DNA of 64,000 nt from Oscheius tipulae (GCA_037178975.1 JASJZH010000005.1:8084501-8148500), one strand, 5' to 3'. Counted from the first letter of the stretch, positions 42,849 to 55,500 are shown. Numbers and translations are program-made. Notes: generated by a model not told the origin, from the sequence alone.

Positions 42849-43133
42849 TTCAATACTGGAATTAACCAGGAATTATTATGGGTAACAGAATCATACAGGT
42901 ACCAATGATTGGGATAACACTAGACAGTTTCTGTAGTTTGGATGCTCCGATCTGCAAAACATGTTCTGATTCTGTTTCAACTGCCCCTTTTGTAGGAATC
43001 ACGAAACTGTTAGGATACAAACGGGAATGCGAAGGATAGCAAAAGACGACCATACATCCAACCATATTATATCTCTGTGTACAACCTTTTCTCACAAAAT
43101 GGTAAATAATAATGAGAAGTAAAGACCTTGATC
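42849..43133 (-). repeat. Inverted copy of 49048-49330
   Basis: This is nearly the reverse complement of 49048-49330, for example AATACTGGAATTAACCAGGA here and its complement at 49310-49330, with small indels. Its edge coincides with the 5' truncation of the DLST fragment. Confidence 0.85.
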
Positions 43134-43144
43134 TATGGTATATT

Positions 43145-43300
43145 TAAATGAAAACTGCTGTCTTTTTTCCTCTTTCAGCGGATTCGTAGAGTTTTCGTTT
43201 ACTACTTTCTGCTGCGTTCATCTTCAGAACACTCGTAGTCCACAGTCATTTTGTCGATCACAGTCATTGGGCAGATTCGCTAAGCAGCATAGTCATCGCA
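43145..43300 (+). repeat. Direct copy of lectin-upstream sequence 44305-44470
   Basis: Shared blocks include TACTACTTTCTGCTGCGTTC and TAAGCAGCATAGTCATCGCA in the same orientation as 44305-44470, just upstream of the lectin ATG. Confidence 0.8.
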
Positions 43301-43329
43301 ATGATAACAACCGAAGCTCAGATAAGAGG

Positions 43330-43612
43330 TGAAGAATGTGTTGCGAGAGCAGTAGACTCCGTAGTGGTAGCTGTCGGACCGAAGCCTAAACCTATTTACA
43401 AGATTGTGCTCCCTTACGTGACAATTACATCCGCGGAAGAGGTGCCAACTCCGTCGTACAGAGTCACAAAGTCGCCTGATCGAATAGCCCAATCGTCAAA
43501 AGTGATACAGGCTCTGGAATTTGTCTTTGGAACAACTTCATGCAGAAAAGACATAGCCGAATGACCCGTCACCATCATGGTACATGGACAATGTCAATCA
43601 GTCACCCACTGT
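43330..43612 (-). pseudogene. Inverted fragment of lectin CUB-2 exons
   Basis: It is nearly the reverse complement of 47895-48170, covering parts of two CUB-2 exons and the intron between. TTTTGACGATTGGGCTATTC-type coding sequence is recognisable on the minus strand. With no start or flanking exons it is a gene fragment. Confidence 0.8.
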
Positions 43613-44304
43613 CCTCAAACAATCATATCTGGGTAAATTACTCCAGAAACTGAGCTTCTCTCCTACGAGCTGGATATCAGCCTGTCCACTTGAGAACTGG
43701 TCGTGTCATGGTCTTGCACATCCCATGACAATGTCAGATTGTTGTCCTTGTCAACTTGTCTCTGTCAGGCTATTTCTGTCTATTTATTTGCTACTTCTGT
43801 CGAAGCTATGCTGCTTTTTGTTTCTTTGCTAATGTCAACTAGTCGCTCTTCTTTGTTCTCATATGTCCTTCTACGTCAACACTCGGCATTATCAAACAGT
43901 CAATCCATTTCTGTCAAAATGACCATGTCTGCGCAAAGTTATCTTTATATCTGACCTCTAAAACTGACAACTTGCATCCTTCATATGTCAATGTCTACTT
44001 GTCATACTTATCCGTCTGTTTCTGTTTCTATTAGCGCTCCGACTACAAACCAAAAACGACACGGGTTTGATTCCCGCATGGGATAGACCTTTTTGTCTTT
44101 TGACGGAACTCTCAAGCATTTTCAGAAGGGTTTTTGCACCAGTAGTTGGTTGAAAGTCACCAATTTGTACGAATTTCTTTTCCCGCGCACCGAACTCTAA
44201 CGCTCGTTGTCAGGGCAATGTTCTCATGAGGGACAACACACAAGATTGATTTGTCAAATACTGAATGGACAGGATCAAACCTGTCAATCGCCAGAGGGCA
44301 AGTA
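43613..44304. other. TGTC-rich spacer, no gene seen
   Basis: TGTCA/TGTCT words recur every 10-20 nt between 43,720 and 44,030. A tRNA-like copy lies at 44028-44110. Confidence 0.45.
44028..44110 (+). repeat. tRNA-like element with T-run
   Basis: AGCGCTCCGACTACAAACC and ACACGGGTTTGATTCCCGC (B box in a stem) are followed by ACCTTTTTGTCTTTTG. The A-box half is short. Confidence 0.55.
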
Positions 44305-44470
44305 GTAGTAGCTGCTCTTTTTTTCCTCTTTCAGCGGTCCTCTTTCGTAGAGTTGATGCGCAACTTTTACTACTTTCTGCTGCGTTCACCTTCAGAACAC
44401 TTGTAATCCACAGTCATTTTGTCGATCACAGTCATTGGGCAAAATCGCTAAGCAGCATAGTCATCGCACG
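44305..44470 (+). repeat. Lectin-upstream segment duplicated at 43145
   Basis: The partner of 43145-43300, ending about 65 nt before the lectin ATG. It may hold part of the lectin promoter. Confidence 0.75.
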
Positions 44471-44535
44471 ACTTACCTTATCAGTTACCATAAAGCCGCT
44501 TCTCGATAGTCAGTTTTCTCGACTCTTCCCCGCAA

Positions 44536-47500
44536 ATGCGTAAGATCATTCTTCTCGGCTCACTTCTAGGTTCGATGCCTTTGTCATGTTTCTCTGAAAA
44601 AATCTGTTCAGGTGTCTCGGCAATAACCTGTCCTCTGAGTCTTCTAGCCACTGGGGAGAGCTCAACCAATGATGGAAGCAGTTGTTACTATGGGGTAGGT
44701 CTCAGTTATTCTTACCTTTTCCAATAAGGAGCAATTCTTCAAAGAACTATAGGAAGCAGTTTCTTCACGAAGTTACAGTAATATCGGAAAATCAAGGGTA
44801 GAACAACATGTACAGGAAGAAGGTAAAACCACACACGGTGAAGGGTTACAGTTATTAAAACAGGTTAATCGGAGCCTGGCCGCAGGCTTGCTCCAATGGC
44901 ACAGTGCCAAGTAACGTGCGCAGTGTCCACAGGATCCTGGTTCGGAACCCGAGCATTTCTTTTTTCTTATTGTCCCTTTTTATTGGAAAGTAACTGTTTC
45001 CAGCCTTATACGCCCGAAACACGAAACCGCGCCTTCGACATCTGCTCAGCCGGAGGAGCTTACCTCTACGATGTGCAGAACTACTTTGCCAACACAGGTG
45101 TGATGCAGATGTCTGCGAATGTCAAGAGTGTCTGGCTCGGATTGACGTGTACCACAGGCTCGAAAACATCTTGCTACTGGGACTACGGAACGTATTTGAC
45201 TTCCCAGTCCTTCAACAACTTCTACAATGGTCTGTTGCTTGTTTCGTTAGACAGATTAGCCTTATCAGTGAGACAGAAACCGAAGAACTTTCAGGATCTC
45301 CTAATCCTTCGGCTGGGGCATGTGTCTATATGGACGTCACCAATGGATTCTGGTATAATGCCGACTGTTCCAATACGACTATCAGCTATGGATGCAAATT
45401 CACTCCGTCCATAGATGGTAATGCTTTGTTGGAACTTGAGGCAAAATCAGCGGTCTTTGACGAAGGGACAGGGTCAGCCGGTCACAGTTTTTGGTTAGAC
45501 TGTGGTTCGAAACATCCCATCAGTATGAACGAAGTATGAATTCTGAAACTCTGAAACTGGGATCTGATCGGCTGCCGACTTGAATATCATGGATAGAACC
45601 ATAGATGTGCATCTCTTCGCACATTCCCATTCTGACTATGTCGTACAAGATAGGTGGCCAATCGGTCTTTCCGATAATTGAGAGCCAACTTTGGGCGGTT
45701 ACTGCGAGAGTCACAAGTAGACCAAATGATTGGAACCGCGAGTGGCGGATTTTTCGGCTCTCCCTATCTAGGCCCATAAACTGTATTTTGTCCACAAGGT
45801 TCAGGAGAGCAGACGCTTTCAAGACCGTGATTCCCCACTAGTCCCATCTTCCTATTCCTTCTAAACTCTAAATCTTTCAGTTCCCACGTGCGTCCATTCT
45901 TCTGGCAATGGTCAAGTAGAGACATTCCAAGGCAAATGCTACTTCTCGACCTTGGCAAACAGTTTTGCCGATGCGGTGACCAAATGTAAATCCTACTGTG
46001 GAACAGTTGCTTCGATTCATTCTCCCGGAGTACGTTATTTTTGGTTTTCTGGTATACTTTCCCCCAACCCAAAACTTCAAAAATCGCCTAATAATTCTTG
46101 GCATATTAAGCATGGAAATCCTATTTCTGCTAGTTTCTTACTCTTGGGTATGGGGCTGATGAAAAAAAGCGACGAAGTTCCAAGTTAAGGTACATAGTGG
46201 CCTAAGCCAAGGGGATCAAGGGTATCAAAAAAACGGGACAGATGCTGATGCAGATAGCGGATAGTTCAAACCATTTTTTAAAGAAAAAATCTCTATGCTG
46301 TGTCAGTATCCGCAAAAATTTGCAGATATCCTCCTTATTCCCTAGGGGATATAGTCATGGGAAGTTAACCCGCCCAGTCTGGCCTTTTAGGAGAACTCCT
46401 TCATCCAAGGCCTGGCTTCTTCAACTTCCCCATCGACATACTTCTTCACGGGACTTTCCACATCGAACGGGGGCTCCAGCTACTTCTGGAACGACTACTC
46501 GCCCTACAATTATACCAACTGGGGCTGGGAGATACCTCAGATGGGAAGCTGTGTGGTGATGGCGAAGAGCGACGACTCTGTCAGTGCTGGTCAATGGATC
46601 AACAACGAATGTAATATGGCTATGCAAGCCGTCTGCAAGAAAGGTAGTTGGAGAAGACTGTGCGTATAGTTTTGCTTCTAGATATAAAGAACTCTTGCGA
46701 TGCTCCAACTACTCCTCCTACAACCCCTACAACCCCTACAACCCAATCCCCGCTTCAATGTACGAGTCCGTATCATCTGTCTGGATCGGGACAGGTAGCT
46801 TGCCTATATTGGTGGGGGTCTTTGCGTTTGTCAGTTGGATCCGCTGTCACTATCCTGGCCTGTGGTACACGTGGTCAATAGGATGTTCAGGAGATCCTGA
46901 TATGAGCTCGCTCTTATTGTAGCCACCTAATTGTCAATAGTTTTTGACAATTAGGTGGCTACAACTATCATCGTATCTGAGTCAGAGAGTGGTGGAAAAT
47001 ATGAGTGAGTGGACTTTTGCAAGCTGATACTGTACCTATCTGTTATTGTTTTGTCAGTTAAACTGACTGTCCCTGTCTGGGGCCTATGAAACACAGACAT
47101 GTCACCAAGTCAGTAGAAAGTGTGGATTGGAAAGAACAAGAAAGAGAGAGATCAAGTGACCCGGTAATAACAGACAGCTACAGTAGGCAAAATACAGTTC
47201 TCTCATTCAGATTGTCTCCCCCGGCTACCCTTACGACAGTCTACCAAACTCTTGCACCTATCTTATAGCTGAAAGTCAAGGACAGCGGGCTCAAATATCT
47301 CTTTCGACTCTTACCCTCGATGCCTACAGTACCATCAGTTTCTACAATAGCAACACGGCCACTTCCCCTTTTAAGACGTTGGCGATTTTCAGGCAAATCC
47401 AATCTTCTTTCAGCTTGACTAATGGCAATTACAAGTCCAACGACTGGGTAGCTGTTTCCAACACAAATGTAATCAAGATGCTCTTCAATACCACTGGAAA

Positions 47501-48350
47501 TGGAGCTATTTGGACTGGTACCTATAGGAGTAAGGATTTTTGACACAATTTGGAAAAACGATGGTTTAGCTAGCGTTTCTACCACAACACCGATGTTGAC
47601 CACGTCCACTACGGCTTCAACCATTCCCGAGACTACGACATTTTCATGGTTCACGACTACCAGGGATCCAATCTGTGGACAGTATTACGTCGGATCTGGA
47701 CAAGTAATCAGTAGTTCGCAGCTTTAAAGGAAATATGAATTCAGATAACGAGCGCCAACTACCCAAACACGTACCCACCAGAGAATAAAAACTGCACCTA
47801 CTATCTGGAATCCTACGGTCCAATGTGAGACAAGAGTTTCTGGAGTAATTTACCCAGATTTGATTGTTTTGACAGAAGTGAAGTGACAGGGAAAAGGGGC
47901 AGTGGGTGACTGATTGACATTGTCCATGTACCATGATGGTGACGGGTCATTCGGCTATGTCTTTTCTGCATGAAGTTGTTCCAAAGACAAATTCCAGAAC
48001 CTGTATCACTTTTGACGATTGGGCTATTCGCTCAAGTGATTTTGTGACTCTGTACGACGGAATTGGCACCTCTTCCGCGAATATCTTCGTAATTGACACG
48101 TGAGGGAGCACAATCATGTAAAGATAGGTCTAGGCTTTGGTCCAACAGTTATCCAACAGTCTACTGCTCCCGCTACGAGCGGCAGCTGACAGTTCAGTTC
48201 ACAACATTCTCCACCTACCGATACACAACTCGCGGATTCAAGGCACGCTATGCTGGTAAACTGATGTTTAGTTTAGTTCTACAGCAGTTTATAGACAGTA
48301 CCTATGCTCTGATAGGCTCCACCACCGAGGAGTACTCTACGACTTGGTGA
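44536..48350 (+). CDS. C-type lectin with two CTLDs and two CUB domains, secreted
   Basis: ATG 44536 gives signal peptide MRKIILLGSLLGSMPLSCFS. CTLD 1 spans the exons at 44599-44696, 45004-45231 and 45295-45417 (WLGLTCTTGSKTSCYWDYG and ACVYMDVTNGFWYNADCS). CTLD 2 spans 45883-46031 and 46392-46642 (ETFQGKCYFSTLANSFADAV, SYFWNDYSPYNYTNWGW, GQWINNECNMAMQAVC). A Thr/Pro linker (APTTPPTTPTTPTTQS) leads to CUB 1 (47210-47530; IVSPGYPYDSLPNSCTYLI). A second Thr-rich linker leads to CUB 2 (47745-48250; ITSANYPNTYPPENKNCTYY and DDWAIRSSDFVTLYDG). The stop is at 48348-48350 beside AATAAA. CTLD-CUB proteins are expanded in nematodes and often implicated in gut immunity. Calcium-binding EPN/QPD motifs are not evident, so sugar binding is uncertain. 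Fragments of the locus are duplicated upstream. Confidence 0.82.
44883..44960 (+). repeat. tRNA-like element, CAGTGCCAAGT subfamily
   Basis: GGCACAGTGCCAAGTAACGTG and CCTGGTTCGGAACCCGAGC (B box) are followed by ATTTCTTTTTTC. It lies in lectin intron 1. Confidence 0.6.
46920..46964. repeat. Perfect hairpin in lectin intron
   Basis: TAGCCACCTAATTGTCAA and its exact reverse complement TTGACAATTAGGTGGCTA are separated by 6 nt. The 18-19 bp perfect stem lies between the Thr/Pro linker exon and CUB 1. Confidence 0.85.
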
Positions 48351-48825
48351 AACTAATAAACAGTTTCTTGTCAGTTCTTAAAAGTCTTTTTCATCTAGGA
48401 CGACTTCGCCACTTTTTCAGTGCGATTACCTTATGGCCAGACTTTTTGTGTATTTTTAGGCGTTTTTTGAAGTTTTTAGCCTGAAAATTACCCAGAACGT
48501 GGAAGTTTTATATATTCATAGCCAAAAACCCATGTTCGACCTCAACGTTGGTTGGTCAAGGGAGTTTTCCGGTGAAAAAGTCATCAATGCCGTCCTGGCC
48601 GATAATCGCAATCGCAATTATCAGCAGGTGCGACTGCGACTAATCACAATCGCTAATACCAAAGTTCTCGAAAATGCGATTATAATCGCAATCGCTAATT
48701 GTTAATCGTCGTCACCATTTACGACCTATAGGCTGTTTAGCCGAGAAGTTGAAAGCGCAGTCCTTTAAGATTGTTCGTGGCGGGACTCTTTGTCACTGAA
48801 ATCACTGAAAAGAAGTAAATGAGAA

Positions 48826-48965
48826 CTAGGCCATTTCATTGAAAAGGGGCCTAAAATGAATAAAAAACCAACGAGAAACATAAAACTACACCAGCGTCAT
48901 TTCCATGCTTCTCGCCGGTTTTTATACATTTTAGGCCCTTTTTCAGTGACAGGGCCCTCATTGCC
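48826..48965. repeat. Foldback element
   Basis: GAAAAGGGGCCTAAAATG with ATAAAAAACC at the left faces GGTTTTTATACATTTTAGGC and CCCTTTTTCAGTGA at the right. A short inverted-repeat element. Confidence 0.6.
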
Positions 48966-49047
48966 ATAAAGTGAAACTGTCATAGACTTGGGAATCTCGA
49001 TCCTTCAGCGGGTCTCAGGTGTATTTCTTTGATTTGAATATATCATT

Positions 49048-49330
49048 GATCAAGACAACAAGGGTCTTTACTTCTCATTACTATTTACCATTTTGTGAGA
49101 AAAGATTGTACACAGTAATATGAATGCTTGTTCGTCTTTTGCTATCCTTCCAATTCCCGTTTGTATCCTATCAGTTTCGTGATTCCAAAAGGAGCAGCTG
49201 AAACAGAGAGACAGAACATGTTCTGCAGATCGAAGCATCCAATCTACAGAAACTGTCAAGTGTTATCCCAATCATTGGTACCTGTATGATTCTATTACCC
49301 ATAACAATTCCTGGTTAATTCCAGTATTGA
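49048..49330 (+). repeat. Segment repeated in inverse at 42849-43133
   Basis: See the copy at 42849. No coding capacity is recognised; the two copies face each other across about 6 kb that contains the lectin gene. Confidence 0.85.
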
Positions 49331-49564
49331 AGTTTTTGCTCCTCCATAGCCTTAGACAATGACCAAGTGGGGAGGAATTTTAGCCTGAAACCAACCGCCC
49401 CCTCTCTGAAAACAGGTTATATTTCTAGTAGGAGTATTCATAATTTTTTTTAGTCTCATCTGTCTCAAAAGTTTGAACACTACAAATGAATTCATAAAAA
49501 GACATGGTATGGAGATCATGGAATGACAACAACGGGCAAAAATAAATATACCGGGAAGATAAGA

Positions 49565-52500
49565 CTAAGCGATCTGATAAAGCGTGTCGAGAGTAGAAGA
49601 ATGGTGTACAAAACGACTACAGAAAGAGGCATCTGCCGGAGAACAGTCTTCCGACTCGAAAGAGCGTCCGAAACAGGGTGCACCGTTGCCGGAAGGAGCA
49701 GAGCATTCACGGGTTCTGATTCGAGAGCTGACACCGCAGTTGCCGAGACATTCTGACCACGGCTGCCAGTTGGACCATTCTCCGTCGTAGGTCTCTATAA
49801 CAAGGTTTACATTAGTTTCAAAGCTAGCAGCGTCATCGACAGAGAGACAGAGACAAAAACTCAAGTCTGGCTCCCATCCACCCAAAAAAAAGAACGGCTC
49901 ATGCAGTGCTAACCATCACAAGGCTCCGTGCTGCAGACTGTGGACTGGACGGCAATTCCAGCACATTCTTGGCCTCCGTCCTGTGGTACCGGGGCAGCAC
50001 AAACACGATCTCTCGTCTGAAGAGCGAATCCGCAGCTGGCCGGACATTCCGACCATGTGGACCACGAAGACCAACTGCCGTCGATAGCTGAAAGGCATGC
50101 AGAGTGTGTGGGGTGCTAACCGAATCAACTGAAAGAGGCTATAGAACTTACAGTTACACCGACTGGGATCGGAGCAGGGCTGCAGCTCGAAGTCGGAGCC
50201 GTAACATTGTTGCCCGCCATGGGACGGACGAGGATTTGAGCAGAAACGGGTTCTGCTCTTGTGGCCATTGTTGCAGGGATCCGAACACTCGCTCCAGGAG
50301 GTCCATTCAGACCATCCACCGTCAATCGGGGACGAGCAGACTTCGTTTGAAGAGCAGGCTCGTTGGTCGAAGGAGTAGCCAGTACAGTAAGCTCCTCGGT
50401 TGGCGGGAAGGGGTTCACTGCACATTCTGTTCCGGATCTGATGTCCACCGCTTCCTTGACAGTCTTTGGAGCAAGATGACCACTCGGACCAGGTCGACCA
50501 GCCGCCAGACGTTGCTACACAGCTCTGGAATGGTTTGTATAGGAAACCAGCTAGAGAGACAGAGTAACAGAGGCAGAGACACAGAAAGACAGAGTGAGCT
50601 TACCGCCGGTTTGCATGGTCTCTGTTGCAGAATGGATCCTGAACAAAATCCCTGTAAAGCTGGATCCGAAATGCGACAGTATCGCCTTCGGGTTTCAGTT
50701 GATGTGAAACAGGAGCACGATGACCACGGGGACCACGTCGACCATTGAGGTACCATCGGCCGAACGGCTGTCTGGCTAGGACAGTCCGGAAGATCACTAC
50801 ATTCTCGAGTCATTGCACTCGATCCAGAACATTGGAAGGCAAAAAAGCCGCGACACTTCCTCCGTCTCGTCTGGACACCACCTTCTCCACATGAGAGGTT
50901 GCATTCACTCCAGTCGGACCAGCTTCCCCAGAAAAAACCTGAAATTTGGGTATTTAAGACAGCGACACCTCATACCATCCTCGCAATCCTGCTCGTTACA
51001 AACTTCTCTTTTGACTTCCAGAGGCTGGGGTGGACAACCCTCTCCTACACAGACCCTCGACCGTCTTCGGGACCCGCCTCCACAAGAGACAGTACATTTG
51101 GTCCATTCGGTCCAGCTACCCCATTGGACTCCGAAGGGGACAATCCGTCCGCCATGAGCAACAACCTTCTTCCTTCCTTTCGAGGTCAGAAGCTCGATGG
51201 CATTGTGGTTGGACAGACTCTCTTCCTCGTTACACCAGGCATCGCAGCCCTGGGTCTCCACAGCCTCGCCAATACAATCTCCGACAGGATCGAAGAAGAA
51301 CGAGGAGCTGCATTTCCTTTTGCGATTTCTTGTCTCGACGCTGGAGCACGAGGTACAGATGCTCCAGTCGGACCAGTCATTCCAGGTTGAGCAAGCTCGA
51401 GAGACACATCTGCGCTGTCCGAGGGCTTCAGACCGAGGACAGGGACCCTCTTTGCACGTCCTTTCTCTTGTCTGAACACCTTCTCCGCAATTCTGACTAC
51501 ATTCCGTCCACTCGGACCAGTCGTTCCACGCAGAGTTGGTTGAGTCCGAGCCGGTTGGGCATGCCTGGAAAGATTGTAAAAGATAGTTTAACCACTTCGT
51601 ATTAGTCATTATGTGAGTTCAGGTAATAATTCGTGATCACGGACAAACGAACAATCAAACATCCAAACAGAGTCCGCCACAGAAGCCATCACACTTTGGA
51701 TAGTAGAGATGGAACTTTGCTCACATGACGCAGTATGGATTATAAATCGAATCTCGGGTTCAATCCCTTAGCATGAAACTAGTTTTCTTTTTGCGGATTG
51801 AGCTTCAATTTTAAGGTTTTGTCGTCTTAGAATGTTCGATGGATGTTCAAATGTTTTGCGCGACAAATTCAAATGAAAGGTAACCTGTTCATTGCAGGTT
51901 CTAGCCTGCTTGTTTGAAGAGGCACAGAGCTTTCCACCACACAATCTCTCTCGAATCTGGAAGCCGATTCCACAGCTGACGGAACAGGGCAACCAGTCTC
52001 CCCAGGAATCTTCGAGACATGACTGATCGTTGCATGCTTGGAACTCGAAGGACTGTCCACGGCAGTCGCCAGAGGGACAGGCTCGATTTCGTCTTTGATG
52101 GCCTCCTCCACACTGAACAGAACAGCTTCCCCAGTTTTCCCAGGCGGACCAGCATCCTTCCTGTAACTTCTATAGTAGAGAGAGAAAGAGAAAGACAGAG
52201 AGACGAAGACAGGGGGACAGAGAGATCGAGAGCCAGAGAGATAGTACTCCAAGAGTGAGACTCACCGCTCTACACATCTTCTTCTCCTCTCTATGACAGT
52301 CAGCTGTCAGACAAGTCCTTGTCCTCCGCTGGATTCCTTCCCCGCAAACCGCATCACAGCTGCTCCATTCTCCCCACTGAGACTCGCAAGCTTTAGGGGT
52401 AGGCTGACATTCACGTCGGTCTTCCGACGCTCCATGGCATTTGTTCAACCCCAGTGGATCGAAACAGGATCTTTTCCTCTGCTGAATCCCGCCACTTCCA

Positions 52501-55500
52501 CAGCTGACACTGCACTCGGACCACGGGCTCCATTCGGCCCATCGACTGAGTTCTGTATCGCTCACAGGGCAGTCCTCGTCTGCTGATACGACTGCCTTAT
52601 TGCCACAGGAAACTGGAAGACAGCTCCCGCCGACACAGAACTGTCCGTCACCACAGGGTGATCCGTCCGGGAACTGCCCCTTGTTTCGGATCAGTTCTGA
52701 GTCAGTCAGATGACACCAGACACGGCATGGCTGAGTAGAATCTGAAGCATGGCTTGACAAGGATAGTAACAGGACAAACGGTCAAATCCTTCTCCAGTCA
52801 GATTTCTATCCGGCCTATTTGGATCGTATTTGATGCTTGAGCAGACCCGATTACTGAATTCTTGTCGGCTGAGACCGGAATGACAGTGAGAGACATGGAA
52901 GCCGCAGATGACGCCTCGAATCGATGAGCCTTCACACAGTCTTCCTCCATTGTTGGGTCTGCAACTTCCTGTCTCTCTACCTCTCTGTCTCTTTGCCACT
53001 CTGTCTCTCTGTCCCTCTGTTTCTGTCTTTCTGTCGCTCTAGTGAAAACTTACGCCGGATTCACACAATCCCTGTGTTGAGCTTTTATTGTAATTGAGCC
53101 AAGAACGTTGCAGTTTTGTACAGGACACAGCTTCTCCCCACTGCTCCATTCGGACCAACTGCCATGTATGATATCTGGTGGAGGGAAGTTAGGCCAAGGC
53201 GAGCAGTGTCCCTCGTGACACCAACGCCCATCTCCACACCACGAGCCTTCTAGAGCGGGATGGGCTGTGGAAATAGTCGAGCCACTGTTGCCGCACCACA
53301 GAATGCGGCAAATGTCCTGAAGATTGGCTTTTTTGCTAGTTGTGAAGGTAGGAAAAGGGGCTACAGCTTTGCAAAACATCGGTAAGCTTAATACTCCCGT
53401 TTTGACCCCGCGTATGTAACTCCCGATATCGGCAAAGCGTCCTCTTCACCCTTTGACGATAAAACGGACTCACATCCATACCCTTCCCAGCCGGTATTTC
53501 CACTCGATACTCTCTTCCCCAAAAGTAGGAACACTGTTGATCAGCGGTGAATCTCTGCCCAGGTAGTCTACCGTCTGTCAAGTGATTGAAGGCGGTGAGA
53601 CCTTCAGAACCATCCCGGAGACAGTTTCCTCTCCCGGACTCACTGGAATTCGAGACTTTTGTGTTCATGACTTTTCTCACTCAAGTTGGAAGAGAAAAGC
53701 ATTGAACTCCCTGACGGAACAGTCAGACCATGTCGTTTTTCCGGCTCCATTGACGGCTGACATGAGGTACCGGGATCTGTTGCACTGGTTCTGAACACCA
53801 TCGTGGACCATTCCCATGCTGTAAAGCAGTCTTAAGATGTGGAGAAAGTTCTCTCACTTGTGTCCCATTTCGTGTGCCAGGACGAAAGACCGACCAAGAT
53901 GAAGTCCTTCGACTAGAGAGCAGGCAAAGAGTGGGTCACACATTCTGGCCACAGGAGCCACACCGGCTACGGATGCTGTGGTGTGGTAGATGTCGTACCT
54001 GGAGAGTCAGTATACTGTTTGGCAACCAGTCAGCCAGCATTTCTAAACTTGGGCGAGGAACATTTTCAATCGATTGATCGGGACCATAGCGATATGACAT
54101 AGATCATAGCCACGCGTGATGTCCCTATCTATACAAACGAAATTCCACAAGTGGCGCAGTACCAAGACGTGCCTACTGTCCACGGGGTGCGGGGATCAGA
54201 TCCACGGATTCACTTTTTAGTTTTATATTCGTTGGAAAATAAGTCTTTAGATTGATCAATTTTCTAATTTTACGGTTTAGGGCAAATAGAATCTCGTTTA
54301 AGTGCCTGATTTGACCGTGGCTCCAAACAGAAGGGTCGATAGTTATCGTGGGATTATACCAGGAGACAGTTCTGATACGATAGTCCAAGAAAACTCATGA
54401 AGCACGGCTGATCGGACTTAAGACGGCTTTTTCGAGCTTTCCGATGTTCTGCAAATTTGTAGAGTAAAAGGGTTTCAACTTTGCAGAACATCAAAAAACT
54501 CAAAATAACTGTCTTGACTTCGAAAAGCTCTCACGCAATCGCCTCGTAAAAGATGTTTTCCGGAAAACTAATCGCACTGCCGGACTGATATAAGCATGAT
54601 CTACCCTGTGAGAAGAACACCGTGATCCCAATGTCCAGGATCTGTCAGATCAGTTCCCGGATTGACGTGGGCCTGATGTCGACAGAAGGCATCCAGCAGA
54701 GACTGAGCCTGCCCGCCCTTATGGACATACGTCTCCAGGTTGCTCTAAATTAGGTTCTGTACTCATTCAAGAAGACTACCCACCGGCTGAGCTTTCCACA
54801 TCTCGTAGCGAACTATGACAATGTCCAAATTCGGAGACAGAGTAGGTTGCTGGTATAGGACGTGCACATTATTGATCAAGGCTAACGAAAAGTCAAGGAG
54901 ATGCTGCTCCGCTTCCTGGATGTACTCTCTTAAAAACACACAGTCTACTTAAAAGCTTAAGCAAACCTCTGAAAGTGCTCGTACAGCTTGGAGTCGAGGA
55001 ATAGTCCGATTTCTAGAGTGATCGGGTCCATATTTGGGAAGATGACAGGAGAGTCTAGACGCGCCGCTGACGGAATTGAATAGTTTAAGTGGAGAATTTG
55101 AGCTGAAAATGTCGTTTAACTTGTATAAAGCGAAGAGTACCTGTATTCGGGTCATCCATAGATTCACTGGTATCACAAAATGGCTCTTGGTACTCGTTCA
55201 GTCGAGCGACTTCTTCCTCGATCGTTCCTTCCAATGAGGTCAGCAGCGAGGCAGCGCGTTTGAAGACTAGGTGATCCTCTTCCTGAATGAGTCGAGTACC
55301 CAGTACGGTCTGTTTCTTACGAGAAAGAACATTTAACTCTTCAAAAGTCTTGCAGAAAAGGACCCGACACAGGAATAGATACTTTAGATTATCGCGCGCT
55401 GCCTATAGCACAGTGCCAAGTGGCGCGACCCAACGTCCACTGGGTTCGAGGTTCAATCTCGAAATTAAACTCATTTTTGTTTTTCCTTCTTTCTTTGCTG

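Larger units (their letters stand above)
48351..49564. other. Intergenic, lectin to ADAMTS (convergent)
   Basis: It contains a cluster of AATCGCAATCGC-type words (48600-48700), a 140-bp foldback (48826-48965) and the segment 49048-49330 that is copied in inverse at 42849. No gene is seen. Confidence 0.45.

Noticed and set aside
50104-50748. 214-aa plus-strand Arg/Ser-rich open frame
   Set aside because: It is the antisense of the TSP1-encoding ADAMTS exons; the Cys/Trp-rich minus-strand frame is clearly the real one.
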